Origin: Voacanga thouarsii
Lineage: Eukaryota > Streptophyta > Magnoliopsida > Gentianales > Apocynaceae
Assembly (NCBI GenBank): GCA_026120185.1
Contig: JANUWF010002285.1
Span: 62,001-126,000 of the forward strand
Direction of reading: 5' to 3'
DNA: 64,000 bases
Part shown: positions 1 through 13,000 of the stretch, one piece after another
Numbering within the stretch: position 1 is the first letter of the stretch
Layout: each line of letters starts with the position of its first letter
The notes under the pieces: model-generated
Seen by the model: only the letters and a program-made list of their open reading frames with translations
The model's database searches: none
What the model was told of the DNA's origin: nothing
Made by a program: the position numbers and the translations under genes

Positions 1-202
1 TGACTAAAAACTCAATTTAAATTGTATGACAAGTACCCATAGTCTATACGTTACTGTGAAGACGACCCAACAAATAGACTAATACTTGTCATACTTGGAC
101 CTTTAAATATGGAATAATATAAGGAACAAACTAAATTGAATAAATAAACATTTTATTGTAATATGTTCATACAAAATACATAGTCTTTGTGGGCATACTT
201 CC
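1..202 (-). repeat. Ty1/copia LTR, 5'-terminal fragment
   Basis: Read on the reverse strand, this begins near 202 with a TTGGAAGTATGCCCAC-type end. It resembles the start of the LTRs at 49818-50436 and 56071-56689 (TGTTGGATTGTATGCCC), including the following AATAAAA-rich stretch and the segment containing ttactgtgaagac. It runs off the left window edge, so its internal part and partner LTR are not visible. It abuts an Athila-like LTR fragment at 203. The assignment rests on eye comparison only. Confidence 0.55.
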
Positions 203-1143
203 AAAAAATGGTGCATTAAACTCATACCTCATAAATATAGAATTAGCTAATGACCCTTTGCGCGAGGTGAAATCAACTACTCTTTGATCACTTAGGATCT
301 TTAATCTTAACTTCGTTTCCTAAGTCCATTAAAATTTAACAAATATGAAATCAATGCAATAAAATTCTAACGTCGTTTTCCAAGTCAATTAGAAGAACTG
401 GCATCAATAACCAATGATAACAAGTAATCAAATACCAAAGATGATAGAAAATTGATCAAATAACTAAATTAATACAAAGTCATGAATCCAAAAATAGCCT
501 TTAAATACAATTAAAATAATTAAAACTCAAACTGTCAATAAATTACAAAGAAGAGAAAAAGAAACCACTTATAGACAAGTAAGCCTTCTTCTTCTTCCTT
601 GAAACATTCTTGAGCAACCTCCTCTTCTTTTCCAAGAATTCTCCTTTGATCCTCCTAAATATGTTTCACTCTGAGTTTTCTATGGGTTTGCAAATCCTAA
701 AGGTAAAAACTAATTTAGAGATATTATTCTCTTACATTTATCGGAGTTCTAATTTCCAAAAAGTGTGTACAAGAGTCATTTTCTGTGGTTGAAATAGTTC
801 CCAAAAGAATCAATCTGAAATTGCCAAAATCTGCTTGGAAAAGAAAATTTCCCCAACACAGATTAGAATGGACTTGGCGCTGGGTCCGATCTATTTCTCC
901 TCAAAATTGTTGCTTTTTCAGAACAGACCTTGAGCTTGGTGCCTTAACTAGACTTGGTGCTGGGTCCAATCTGAAATCTTTCTCTTTTTGCTCAAAATTT
1001 GCTTAAATCTACACAAATTTGTTAAAAACACTTTTTATAAGCAAAATATCAAATAGGAAAGAATATGTCTAGTTATTACATCAAAAGTATCTCAATTTAA
1101 CCTTAAATAACTAGAAAAATAGTGATAATATTAGCCCATATCA
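203..1143 (-). repeat. Athila/Tat-like gypsy LTR fragment
   Basis: The reverse complement matches the forward LTR at 31575-32530 in order: the TGATATGGGCTAA-type start at 1143, the tract ending ttaaggttaa at about 1090-1110, the GC-rich ggcgctgggtcc segment at 870-970, the A/G-rich tract at 560-610, and the aggtcattagctaa segment near 250. It ends near 203 against a copia LTR, so the LTR 3' end and primer site are missing. The forward ORFs here have no recognisable domain. Confidence 0.7.
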
Positions 1144-1234
1144 ATCTCATAGCTAGGTTATCTAATGTACCTGTTCTGGTAACAAACATCCATGTGTTAA
1201 CTTTGATTATCACAATACTTATGGATATGAAAAC
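1144..1234 (-). repeat. Ty1/copia LTR, inner part left of the solo LTR
   Basis: The reverse complement reads like 39555-39640 in element A's LTR (cacatggatgtttgtt, then a stretch ending ctagctatgagat). It is the continuation of the LTR at 5440-5743, and the two were separated by the 4.2-kb insertion at 1235-5434. It stops at 1143 where the Athila-like LTR begins. Confidence 0.75.
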
Positions 1235-1485
1235 TGTGAAACCCCAATTAAAGCCAACCTTAGAGTAAGGGGGTCGGGATGCATATCATATTTTCTTGCA
1301 TGCATAAATATGTTTTTGTATGATTTTATGTGCTTTGGATATGTGATTTGTAGCCTAGATGGCTTAATTGTATTTATTAAGTAAGAAGGGCAAAATGATA
1401 ATTTTGCTTGACGTGGAAATAAGGAGATAGCTTGAGGATTAAATAGGAAAAATATTTGGAAGAGAAAATAAGAATAAGAATTGTT

Positions 1486-1541
1486 GTGGTTTAGTAGTTA
1501 GAGCTTTGGAATAAATCCTTGAGGTCTTGAGTTCAAATTCC
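1486..1541 (+). other. tRNA-like A-box/B-box segment inside the solo LTR
   Basis: The stretch gtggtttagtagttagagct looks like a tRNA D-arm/A-box, and 24 bases later gagttcaaattcc looks like a degenerate B-box (consensus GGTTCGANTCC). It may be the head of a tRNA-derived SINE or a captured tRNA fragment. No tRNA fold was established. Confidence 0.45.
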
Positions 1542-3135
1542 ATCATTTGAGTTTTAGCATGATTAAATTTTATTTTTATTAGGTAGGCTATATTTCAGCC
1601 CTTGCATGCCTTAGGGAGGAGTAGGAGAGTGTTGTCCTAGGGGAGGAAAGAAAGGAATGTCCTAATCTTACCCTTGTGCCCTACAAAAACTTCTAAGGGA
1701 TTCATACCCTTTTTTATCTCTAGCTTTCCTTAATTCTTAATCAATTAGGTTGTTCAATTTATCTAAGCCAATTTTATTTCCAGAAAATTTCAGCAAGGTT
1801 CTGTGATATTGAGGTTTCGAAAATGTCTATGGGAGGATATCTTGTTGATTGAAAATGGAGAAGAGTTATGGAAAGTTCCCAAGAGAATTAATCTCCATTG
1901 GTGAACCTTCAAACTCCAACCTATGTGTGTTCATCTTCTTTATATAGTAATCTGAAAATTTTTCCAGCTTCTTGATCAGTTCAATTGTCAAAATCTTTAG
2001 CCATCTTTCACTCTCAAATACTACCAAAACAATAATCAATTTACTCAGCTTGAAGGCTAAAAACTTCAGCCAAAACCGGACTGCTCAAAAGCTACACAAA
2101 CCAAGAAAATTCCTGGGCAGTTTTCGCAACTTGGTGAGCCAAGAATCAAGTTGTTTCTTCCAGCTTTTCAACCAGCAATTCAACCTTATCTTTCCTCTAT
2201 AAAGAAGGCTGGAAACCAGCCTTAAAGGACCTTCTAATATCCCTTCAAACCTGCAGCAAATTGGATGAGACATGGCAGAAAAATATGCACATAATTTCCA
2301 GCAAGCCTTGCGAAGGACCAATCAGAATTTCCATCTTTGTTTCTCCTTCACCCTTGTCCGAAATTCATCCCATTTTTCTGCAAAACCCACCTTGATCAGC
2401 CATGAACTAAACTTTATCATCCTCACCATTGTTCTGCATGAAAGGAGCTCCATGGCTGCTTCTAAAATCCCTCTATCAATCACTGCAATCAAGCCCTCAA
2501 TTGGAGTCCAAAATTCCAGCAATTTATTTCATCAACCATCTATGGATTAAGCCTCAAACATCCAGAAAATTCCCTCACCATTACATTCCATAATTCGGCC
2601 ACCCTAAAGCTCATTCAAACATCATTCAACTCAGCAAAAATTCCAGCCAAACAGCTGGCCATTGAAGCTTCCAAAAGACCTCTATCAACTAAGATCTTCT
2701 TACCATATTTACTACCATAATTGGTTCCTTAATTATTCCTTTTGAATTTCAAACAACCAGCTTTCCTTTTTCTCCCAAATCTGAAAATCCAATTACCAGA
2801 ATTTCCAGTTCATTCGGTCACCCTTTCCAAGCAGAATTTCGGCCAACCTTTCTCCTATTCTCTCCATTCTCTCTGAACCCCAAGAACACCAAAAACACCT
2901 ACCACTATTCTTACGCCTAAGACCACTCAAAACCTCTCCAATCTTCTCCAAAAACTCCAGATCACACCTACTCATCCTCTTGAATCCATTTCTGCAATTT
3001 TTAACATCAAACACTGAAATCAAAGTTCCACTTTTGGATAAAAAACTAGAATTTTCTTAAGGGCTCAAGAACACCTTCAAGGTAAGCATGAACAATTAAC
3101 TCCATCTTCGATCTTAATGAATATATACTAATAAA

Positions 3136-3138
<3 letters not shown>

Positions 3139-3168
<30 letters not shown>
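3139..3168. repeat. (TC)n microsatellite
   Basis: About 15 uninterrupted TC units, inside the solo LTR. Confidence 0.98.
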
Positions 3169-3170
<2 letters not shown>

Positions 3171-5439
3171 CCGAATAGTTACTCCAACCATGGCCATTTT
3201 TCTTCTTCCTCCTTGGATGGATCAAGCCTTCCAAGCGTGAGGATTCTCTTGAAACGTCTTCAAGGTAGTCATCATTCAAGTAAGCCTCTTCAATCTTCTC
3301 TTTAAATTCTAGATTCATGTCTTTAGGATGTTACTGGATAAGGATGGATTATGATTAGAGTTTGAACATGTGTTTTTGTGATGGAGTTGGGATTGATGCA
3401 TGAGGAGGATTTGTCTTGGTTAAATTTTATGATGTTTTAGGGTTTGATGCATGCCTTTATATCGTGAGTAGTATGAATGATTGAGCATGTTAGAGATTAT
3501 GTCACCTTTGGTGAATAGGGTTTTATGTTCATGTATTCTTGTTGAGGCCATGAATATGATTATGTTTAGTGGAGTTGGGACCATGTGTTGGTAGATTTGA
3601 ATCTATGCTTTTATTCATAATTTGGATGTTTTGTTGATTAGTGTAGAGTGTATGTTCATGATTATGGTTAGCAATAGGAATTATGATCATGACCTTGTTG
3701 TTTCTAAGCTATTTAAGTTAGCCAATTTGATTTCATCAATAAAAATTAATACTATATTTCCTTCTAGTGAATTCGAAAACCCTAGGAAAATGTGGATTTG
3801 GACTGTCATATGAAATAATGATATTTTAGCCAAATAAATTATATCTTTTATTAAAATTAAAATATAAAAATATTATATATAATAATAATATTAAATAAAT
3901 CTTTTTTTATATAAATAATCATAATAGGTAAAATATTAATCTTATAAGTTATATATTCATAAATACCATTAAAATTTATTTATTATCTTTTAATCAAATA
4001 TATTAAAATTTACTTATTATTAATTTTATTTACCAATTATTTTCTAACCATTAGTTATTATAAATCATTATTTTAAATGATATCATCTAGGACCTAGGAC
4101 CCTTCATCAAATAAACCCTAATTTATTTATAGCAAGATTTAAACCTACAATTTATTAGTAACTATTTCACAAGCCCTTGTTATTTTAATATCAAGCTAGA
4201 TTTATTTTATAAACCCTTTTATTTATTATCTAACCTTAAAATTTGGGACACTAAGGTCATGAGTGTAGTAAGTTGAGTTAGGATTATTTATGAAAGTAAA
4301 TTTTGGCTTGAGTTTAATTATGGTTGCGTTTACCCCAGGCGGGGTTAGGTCAGCTTTTGGAGATCTTTATTTTATCTCAAGCAAAGGATCAAGTAAGCTC
4401 CTGCATAAAACTTGTTTGTTGTAAAAAGTTATTATGGCAAGCTAATCACGATGTTTGTGAACACTGATTTGGTAAATGCAATTAGGGACTGTTTCCTTTC
4501 TTATTTCGGTCAAACCAATGATTTGAAAAATAACAAGTAGTTTTATTCAAACACTAAATTGTTTCTAAAACTAATTTTTGACAAAGACTTTGGAAATCCT
4601 TGTTGCCATTTTCAAGTAAAGCTATGTTTTATCGGTTTTCTCCCTAGTAGGACAATCAAACGTTGAGTACTCAATAAGGGTAGGCTAGTAGTACTAGTTT
4701 TGAAGAGCAAGAGTGAGTCTTCTGGCAGGAGGCCACCTCCAGAAGATGAACTCAACTTAAAGAAACGTCAGTACTACTTAGTCATGCCGGTCCGAGCTAG
4801 CAGGTTTCAGTTATGTGGACTGTGTGTTGCTAGACTGGACAATCGGTTTTGTTTGGGTGTAGAGAAGGAGGAGTGTCTTACCCGGTAGGCCGATCACCTA
4901 CCTTTTTGTCGATCTGCACAAAGTGTGGTATTCTGACCGTTGTATGGTTATGGGGCCCAACGTGTGGTAACCCATTGCCGCCCTTTTGAGTGGTTGATTT
5001 TATTGTATATGAATGGTTGGAAAAGCCAAAATGCTATTCTTGATTTCGAACATTATTTATTGCTTGCCAGTATTTTTCTTATGGAGTTCTTACACTTTGC
5101 ATTCATGAACTGTTTTCACTGGCCACTCAAAGCACACACGGACTTACTGAGATTTTTATCTCATCACCCTTTTTACCATGATTTTAGGTTGATCCTGTTG
5201 TGGAGATGAGTAGCTAGTTGTTGCCTACCTTGGAAGATATTCTATTATATGCTTTGGGAGTTGAGAGTGAACAATTTTTATTTTGGATTTATTCATAAAT
5301 TTTTGGATTGTAATAAGTTTTAAATTTTAAAGTATTGTTTTATTTTTATTGTGTGTCCTAGTTATAAAGACCCATTGTCCTTTGGACGGGGTGACATCCC
5401 CGGCCTTGTTGGGCCTAGGCAGTGGGGTGTTACAAAAAC

Positions 5440-5743
5440 CACTGCCTGATCAAATCATGAAGTATAACACGTGCTAATCTTAACAAATTAATGATGTCCT
5501 ATCTCATTAATACTATGATTAGGGATAATTTAAGTACGGACACAATCTAGTGTAGTAGGAACCTCACATCATGATCTCTATCATGATTTTCTTAAAACAG
5601 TGTTACACTTTGAATTTTATCTAACAGTTATATTCACACGAAAGAATAAATAAAATAAATTGAAAGATAAAGAATGCCTTGTTTTTTTAATAATACACAA
5701 TATACAAAATACATATGATTGCCTCTATGGCATAACAATAACA
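5440..5743 (-). repeat. Ty1/copia LTR, 5' part right of the solo LTR
   Basis: The reverse complement begins TGTTATTGTTATGCC at 5743 and matches the start of element A's LTR at 39250 onward (tgccctagaggcaatca, the AATAAAA tract, the stretch with catagtattaatgagac, and gatcaggcggtggtt). Together with 1144-1234 it makes one LTR cut by the solo-LTR insertion. Confidence 0.78.
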
Positions 5744-5750
5744 TCCTTAT

Positions 5751-6355
5751 GGGTGAATTATAAACTTGTTATAATTCAAACGGTTAAATTGTAATTCTTG
5801 AAAGTCCAAGAGCATAGTTGGAAAAGGGGAGCAAAATATTTGTTTCCTAAAAGAATTAGGAAAACCTGTACGTGTTCTTTTTTTTTTTTTTTTCTGGTGG
5901 CGGTTGATTTTGGAAACGAAAATCTACTTCCTACAAAATAGAGAATTTGTTCTCTGTAAGTATATAGGACAACCATTGGTTGCCGGATAAATATACTGAA
6001 TGCACAACACAGAGATTTTCTTCTTTCTTTTCGAAGAAAAGAAAATAATTTATTCTCCAATTAAATTAATCCCAAAGCCACCATATATTACCTATTATCA
6101 TAGTGTTTTGGTGCTGAACTCGAGTACAATTCCTTGTATGGATTACTGTTAGAGAATTCCTATTCTAGGAATTTGGTTGCTCAATTGGATCGACTTTTGA
6201 AAGGAATTCTCACGGAAGGAAAATTTTTATCCGTTTTCAAGCTAACTAATTTTTCTTCCTTCTCTTAATCCGTTTAATTTTATTCGAGTGGTCCTTTGCG
6301 CGGATTTTGTTTTAGTTTTTCACTGCATGTAAACTGGTTTGCATGATCAAAATCC
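5751..6355 (+). repeat. Copia LTR 3'-part, first of two direct copies
   Basis: It begins gggtgaattataaac and ends tttgcatgatcaaaatc. The same series of blocks recurs at 6783-7428. Relatedness to element A's LTR (40380-40970) is visible in the gtggattactattagag-type block near 6145. A poly-T run lies at about 5880-5895. The frame at 5776-6060 has no recognisable domain. Confidence 0.7.
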
Positions 6356-7428
6356 TATACTAATTCCATACTCTAAAACTGAATGAGATATTATATGGTG
6401 AAAGAAGTTTATTGCACTGATGTTTTGTTATTGAAAAGTTCATGTCAAGCCACTTGATTTTCTACACTTTTGGATAGTCATGATATATTTTTAGATACCT
6501 CTTATGATCTATTAAATATAAATTTATTAATTAATAAATTAATCTTATTTAGAATTAATAAGTTTATTCTAATTAATAAGGATTATAAATTCTATAGTGA
6601 TTAGAATTAATTCATATTTTGCTGCCAATAGACCGAAAAACCTAATAGGTCACACAAAATAAAGGAATTGGTACTTATGATATTATATTATGTGGTTAAT
6701 TTGAAAGAAAAAAATAATAACTATAGGCTAATTATAAAATATTGTAATTAATTGAGTGAAATTATAATTATTTAAAAATCATGTGGTTGAATTATAAACT
6801 CGTTATAATTCATGAGCTAAATTACAATTACAAAACACATATGGAAAAGTCCTTATTATTGTTTCCTATTATGATTAGGGAAAAGAAAGGTTTCTTTGTA
6901 CGTGAACAAATTTTCCGTATGTTTTGTTTCTAAAATTGTTATGGAAACAAAGGGAAAACAGGTAAAACGTGTTTTTCATATTCGACTGTATGAAGCGGTG
7001 GTTTTAAGTTGTGGAATTGAGAAATTGTTCTCAGTTGAACAGAAAAGAACACGCCATCTTCCTATGGATTTCTAGTCCTTTTTCGGAGAAAAATTACAGG
7101 AGTTTTTCTCTCACATGTTTCTTCTCCAAATAAATCCTAGCCGCCATATTATTTTTCTAGTAGAAAATTTTGATGGTTATTGAATACATCATCATGTGGA
7201 TCAATATTAGAGAAATTCATATCCTTGGAATTTGGTGGTTCGTGCTTGGACAAATATTTACAAAAGAGTTCCGTGCATGCGAAGAAAATTTTAAAAGCTA
7301 TATTTACAAGGTAACGATTTTTCTTCCCTTCCTAACCCGTTTAATTACATACGAGTAATCCCGTTATATGAATTTCGTTTTATTTTTTTTACTACGTGTA
7401 AATTAGTTTGCATGATCGAAATCTAACA
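6356..7428 (+). repeat. Copia LTR, middle and 3' parts, second copy
   Basis: Positions 6356-6780 align with 40020-40400 of element A's LTR (gaatgagatattatatggtg, gttcatgtcaagccactt, aacctaataggtcacaca). Positions 6783-7428 repeat the block at 5751-6355 and end in AATCTAACA, a typical LTR end. No primer site follows at 7429, so this is a solo or truncated LTR without its start. Confidence 0.72.
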
Positions 7429-8818
7429 ATATAAAGAGAATACACGAGACACTCAGAAAGACATTGAAAGGAAGGCTAGTGCAGGCTAAAGGTTGCTTGT
7501 AGCCATAAAGATTTGTCATTTGTCTTTTGTGATCCTTATTCATCATTAATAGACAAGGCTGGATGGGACTAGTAAATTGCTCTTGTGATGTTTCTCCTCT
7601 ATTTCTGTTTACTTGCACTTTGTTATTGTATTTGTTTGGTTGACAAGGTTGAGTAGCTTGATTTAGTCAGGATCGAATTGCTGCCAAGGCAAGTGTCAGA
7701 GTTTAAATAACGGATTCAACTTTGTGACAACTTCTCCAATAGGAATTCAAGGTCGTGCTATTTGGTGTACAAAAATGGTATAGCGAATTACTAACAAATG
7801 TTATGACTATATGAACTTCACTCATAATTTGTAAAACTAGTTATGATTATATACATATTACTCATAATTTCATAAACAATAGTCTCAATTGTATAAACAA
7901 GTTTTAGCACAATAAAATTAATGTCATTCTACGAAAAGATCTATTCAGGCAACAATTTTTATCACTATAAAAAATTTCACTTTTCTATTTTGAGCCGTAA
8001 AATGGCCGTACATTTTTCACGGTGGAATTGCGCAGCCTCCACCCAAACCCTCTAATAGATATTCCTTCTTCCAAGCCCATTCCATGCCTTCTAATTCATG
8101 TCTACACATTCTCCACCAAAAAGTTTTCCTTTCCTTTTTTCTGCGTGGGGTGTTTATTTTTGGGGAAAACAGTGAAATAAATTTTCCTACATTTTTGTGT
8201 CGTGCAAAGTTTGTAGAATTTTGCAGGAAGCGCTGTTCCTCACAAAATTAAGTGCCCGCCCACACGCTACGTACTTTATTGATTTTTTTTCCCCCCTTAA
8301 TCAAGCATATACAAGAAACTGCTTTAGGCTTTGACTCTTATTTCCTTTCATTCACCTTCCTGCATAACTTTATTGTTGTGCAAACAAAACTACTCCTAAT
8401 TAATAAAAACCAAGCCATCCCATACATCTAAAATATAAAAGGTTAAAAACCCCGCCGCTACAACCGTGCAAGAACATAGGATCAGTAAAAAGTTGAACCT
8501 CGGGCGACCATGTCCATCAATAACAAGAAAACAAATTGTTATCGTCGCATTTTGTCTGAAACCAACGTTGCAAATACAATTTGTTGCCGGCCAAAAACAG
8601 CTAATCCTAGAGTGGACTTTGTCAAGTTCGCCACTAAATCCCTCTCCTTTGTCTTCAACAATCATGGACTCCTCATTCTTATTATGACCTAATCGCCCAA
8701 ATACTCATTTTCTCCTCTGAAAAACATCCAATGCAACCAAGAGAAATCGTCTTTGATTCATCAAGAAGAGACTCAATAATTCTTTGATTTGCAATAAACC
8801 AGCAAGAGACAACCCTAA
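7429..8818 (+). other. Upstream region of the receptor-kinase gene
   Basis: No coding domain is seen on either strand. It ends with the 5' leader of the gene starting at 8819. A tataaaa motif at 8434-8440 is a possible TATA box, about 385 bp before the ATG, which would imply a long leader. The last 100 bases are A-rich, and a leader beginning closer to the ATG is equally possible. No transposon ends were recognised. Confidence 0.3.
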
Positions 8819-9993
8819 ATGACGCCCCGGATCTCGCTGGTCTGGTTGCTTGCGGTGCAAGTCTTGTTCGAGATTTGTGCTATCGCATCATCCGTTCAAA
8901 GTTCTGATGAAGTTGCAGCCCTCCTCAAGTTCAAGGAGTCTCTAGAGAATACCACTCAACTGGATAATTGGGACCAATCGGTTGAGTTGTGCAGTGGTAA
9001 TTCATCTAAGTGGAAGGGCTTAGTTTGCTTCAATGGTAACCTCATAATGTTGCAACTTGAAGGTCTGGGGCTATACGGCAAGATAGATGTGGACTCGCTC
9101 GCAAAACTACCAAATTTGCATCAATTTAGTGTCGCAAACAATAGTTTTTCTGGTGAAATACCCAACGTGAGGAAAAACGGTGGCCTGCGAGCTATATATT
9201 TGGCCAATAACAGATTTTCAGGCAACATTCCTGACGATGCTTTCGATGGGCTAAATGGGATTAGGAGAGTGATTCTGGCGAATAACGAGTTTACCGGTAA
9301 AATCCCAACATCACTTGCAAAATTGCCAAAGCTGGTGGATTTGCAGCTGCAGAGTAATCAGTTTGAAGGGGAGATACCAGATTTTCCACAGGCTAATTTG
9401 ACAGTGAACTTTGCAAACAATAAGCTAGAAGGTACCATACCGCCGCACTTGAGAAGCCAAAGTTCAATCTCATTTGAAGGTATGCAAATGCGCAAGTGAT
9501 GTTTATTTTTTCTTTATAGCAGTGCACTTTTGTTGGCAATATTTTGCTTACACCAGCTAAGCCAAGGTGAAAAGAAGTAAGTTAAAAAAAAATTACCTAG
9601 AAAAATTATAATAAGATCTTATAACAACATGTAAAGAATTTGGGTGAAAAAAGATTTTGAAATGGTACCTATGCTTGTAGTCTTTCCACTTTATTCTCTA
9701 CTTCGCATAAAAAAAAAAACAAAAACAAAAACAAAAACAAACAAACACAGTCATTCTTGCCTTACTTTGCTTGCTCTGGTCTCAAGCCAGCCTTATTGGC
9801 TAGTTCGAAATAATTTGCCGAGGCGGTAGAACTAAAGACTTTAAGGCTGCACAATTTACTATGTCAAATTACACAGGTTTTTTATGGTCAAATTTGAATG
9901 TTAGAAAAATCTATTGGTGGTGGATTTCTTCCTTTGTCGGTCTTTTTGTATATCTACTTTAGTTTATATGAAAATTTGTTTATGTCTCAAATC

Positions 9994-10033
<40 letters not shown>

Positions 10034-13000
10034 ATATTAAAAAAAGATAAAGTAAAGAACGAAATCATTCGAGAAAAAGTAAGAGTGACATCTATTGAAG
10101 ATAAAATGAAAGAAAATCGCTGGCATTGACTTAGATATATACGGAAAAGTTCAAGGAATGCTTACATTAGGAGAATTGAGAGATGGAAGGATGATTATTT
10201 GGATAGATGTAAAGATAGACTTAAAATGATAGATGAAGGTGATTAGAAAATGTCTCTGCTATATTTAGAAGAGAGTATGACAGTAAATAGAAAAAAGTGA
10301 AAGGAAATTATATATGTAGGTAACTATACATCGTCTTTTATAGGAAATTTTTGGAAAATTAAGAAACAATTGCATTTTTTAGAATATAACCATAAGAAAA
10401 TGTCAAGAAAAAGATTCAGCTTTCGAATTCATTTAAGAAGTAATGTTGTGCATTCACTTGTCGGATGGTTTCCTACAACGATGTTAGGAACGGGTTTGCA
10501 CGTTGCAACTAAACCATATATAATTGCAACAAGTCAACTATTAATTCCTCGTTCCAGTTTGCCTCTTTTTACCATAAATATATATAGCTTCAACCATCAT
10601 AGTGGAAAAACAAAAATACTATTTCCCTTTCACTAAATTAATTTAAAGTATGTAGATTTAATGGTATCAATGATATTTTTTCAATATTACCCGGTTTCAT
10701 CTAAACAAACCTGTCTCTCTCGTATTGTAAAAGACCGCCCTCTCCAAATTTCTAAATTGTTTGAGTAAGGTTACTGTAGATAGTTTGTCTTATTTTTAGA
10801 ATAGTTAGATCCTATTTATAAGTCTAAAAAGAATTGCGTACCGGAGATCTGAAATCCAAAATTCATTGGGAGCAATTTCTTAGGCCACCTAATAAAGAGA
10901 GACGCTGAGTACGTGTGTTTTGGATTAATATTGTAGATCAGGATGCTCTTGAGTCTCCCCATTCACGATGCAGATGGTTCCTCAAGCTCTAGTAAATAAA
11001 TTATCCACAAGTATGGACGAAATAGGGGTTTAAAACAAGAAACCTATATGAAACAAATATTTCCTTTATAGTTTGTACTTTGCTACGACCTCCTGTTCTG
11101 AATTAGTTTTATTTATTTTTGTTCTTTTGGTGGTGCAATTTTTAAATTGACATAACAAATTTAAATTTATCTTAGAACATGAATCATGTGTGCACCTTGA
11201 GGTGATGGTTGCACACAGATTTCTTTTTCAATAAAAAAATTTTAAAAAGAATAAATTACGGGTTTTCAAAAATTTTCTTATTTCAAATTATCTGTATTTT
11301 TGGAATATCAAGAAGTATTTATTATTTTTCTTTAATTATTTCCTCACATATACTCGATTAAATCATAATATTTTAGTTGTATTTCCTATTTTTTTTTCTT
11401 AGAATATTTCCACTTTTTCCTGGAATACTCAAACATTTATATTTCAATGGTTACCTAAAAAGTTAGTTTTGACAAGCAGGAAACAATCTGTGTGGCCAGC
11501 CATTGAAGCCATGCAAACCCTCCAAGAAGGTCCCAAAAATAGCCATTATTATTGCTGCTGCTGCCGCAGTTGCATTGCTTGTGATCATTTTGGCCTTTTT
11601 TGAGCTCGGCCGACGTCGGCGAACGTCAAAATACGAGAAGTCTACAGTTGCAAATCTCCATAAAAGAGAAGCGGCTCATGAGGCTGACTTGAAAAGGCCA
11701 AGGACGTTGCCCAATTCCACACACAATAAATACAAGAGGAATAGTGAACCGCGGAATTTGCATTTTGTGAGGAGTGGCAGACAAAGGTTTGAATTGGAAG
11801 ATCTCCTGAGATCTTCTGCTGAAGTACTGGGGAGTGGAAACTTTGGCTCATCTTACAAGGCGGAGCTTCTTATTGGTCCATGCTTTGCTGTGAAGAGATT
11901 TAGACAAATGAACAATGTTGGAAAGGAAGAGTTCTTTGAGCACATGAGAAGGCTAGGGATATTGTCACACCCTAATCTGCTGCCCCTAGTTGCATTTTAC
12001 TATGGAAAGGATGAAAAGCTTCTGGTCTTCGATTTTGTTGAATTTGGTAGCTTGGAAAGCCATCTGCATGGTGAGTACTTTCTTCAATCTATATACTTTC
12101 ATACACTATTCCTCTAATTCTAGGTTTTCGAGAATGAATATCCATTTTTTTCTAATCCATATAGGGTAGTAAAATTTAAATAGTTAAATATTTTTTCTAA
12201 TTTTTTGAGAGTTCTCAGTTTATAATACAATCTCTTGCTCATACTCTGCACAGTATCCTCTGATATCCATTTTGCTGTCAGTAATAATCTTAATTCTGCT
12301 GGTCCCTTACTTTTGGAGTTCATAACTAATATGCATCACTTGAATTCTCTTAATGACTTTAGGTAAACGAAGTCCTAACCAACCTGGTCTTGACTGGCCA
12401 ACTAGGTTAAGGATCATCAAAGGAGTAGCCAAGGGCTTGGACCACCTTCATAAGGAGCTTCCTGCCGTAGTTCTACCACATGGTCATCTCAAATCATCGA
12501 ATGTTCTTCTGGACAATAAATTTGAACCCATTCTTTCTGATTACGCCTTAGCCTCAGTTATCCACAAAGAACATGCTCAACAATATATGGTGGCGTATAA
12601 GTCACCGGAATTCACCCAGAACGACCGCATTACGCGGAAGACTGATGTGTGGAGTCTTGGCATTCTCATTCTTGAGTTACTCACCGGGAGGTTTCCAGCA
12701 AACTATCTAAAACAAGGTAAAGGAGCCAATGCAGATTTGGCTGCATGGGTGAATTCTGTGGTGAGAGAAGAATGGACTGGTGAGGTTTTTGATAAGGACA
12801 TGAATAGAACAAAAAATAGAGAAGGCCAAATGCTTAAGCTCTTGAAAATTGGAATGTGTTGCTGTGAACGGAATGTAGAACAAAGGTGGGGTTTGAAGGA
12901 GGCTGTCGAAAAAATTGAAGAGTTGAAAGATAAGGACAGTGATGAGGACTACTCCTCGTATGGGAGTGAAGACATGTATTATTCTCGGGCAATGACTGAG

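Larger units (their letters stand above)
1235..5434 (+). mobile_element. Solo LTR of a chromovirus-like gypsy element, 4.2 kb
   Basis: The left end is TGTGAAACCCC and the right end GGGGTGTTACA, imperfect inverted repeats of the TGTAACACCC kind seen in Del/Tekay-type LTRs. Five bases on each side are identical (AAAAC, 1230-1234 and 5435-5439), a perfect target-site duplication. No primer site, gag or pol lies inside, and the 3' end (ggggtgacatccccgg) resembles the 3' end of the LTR finishing at 26007. I therefore read it as one LTR left by LTR-LTR recombination. It contains a (TC)n run at 3139-3168 and a tRNA-like stretch near 1486. A short non-autonomous element is the alternative reading, but I saw no internal LTR pair. 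Confidence 0.82.

Noticed and set aside
8396..8692. Overlapping frames upstream of the receptor-kinase gene
   Set aside because: Short, on both strands, with no domain or splice support; more likely promoter or leader.
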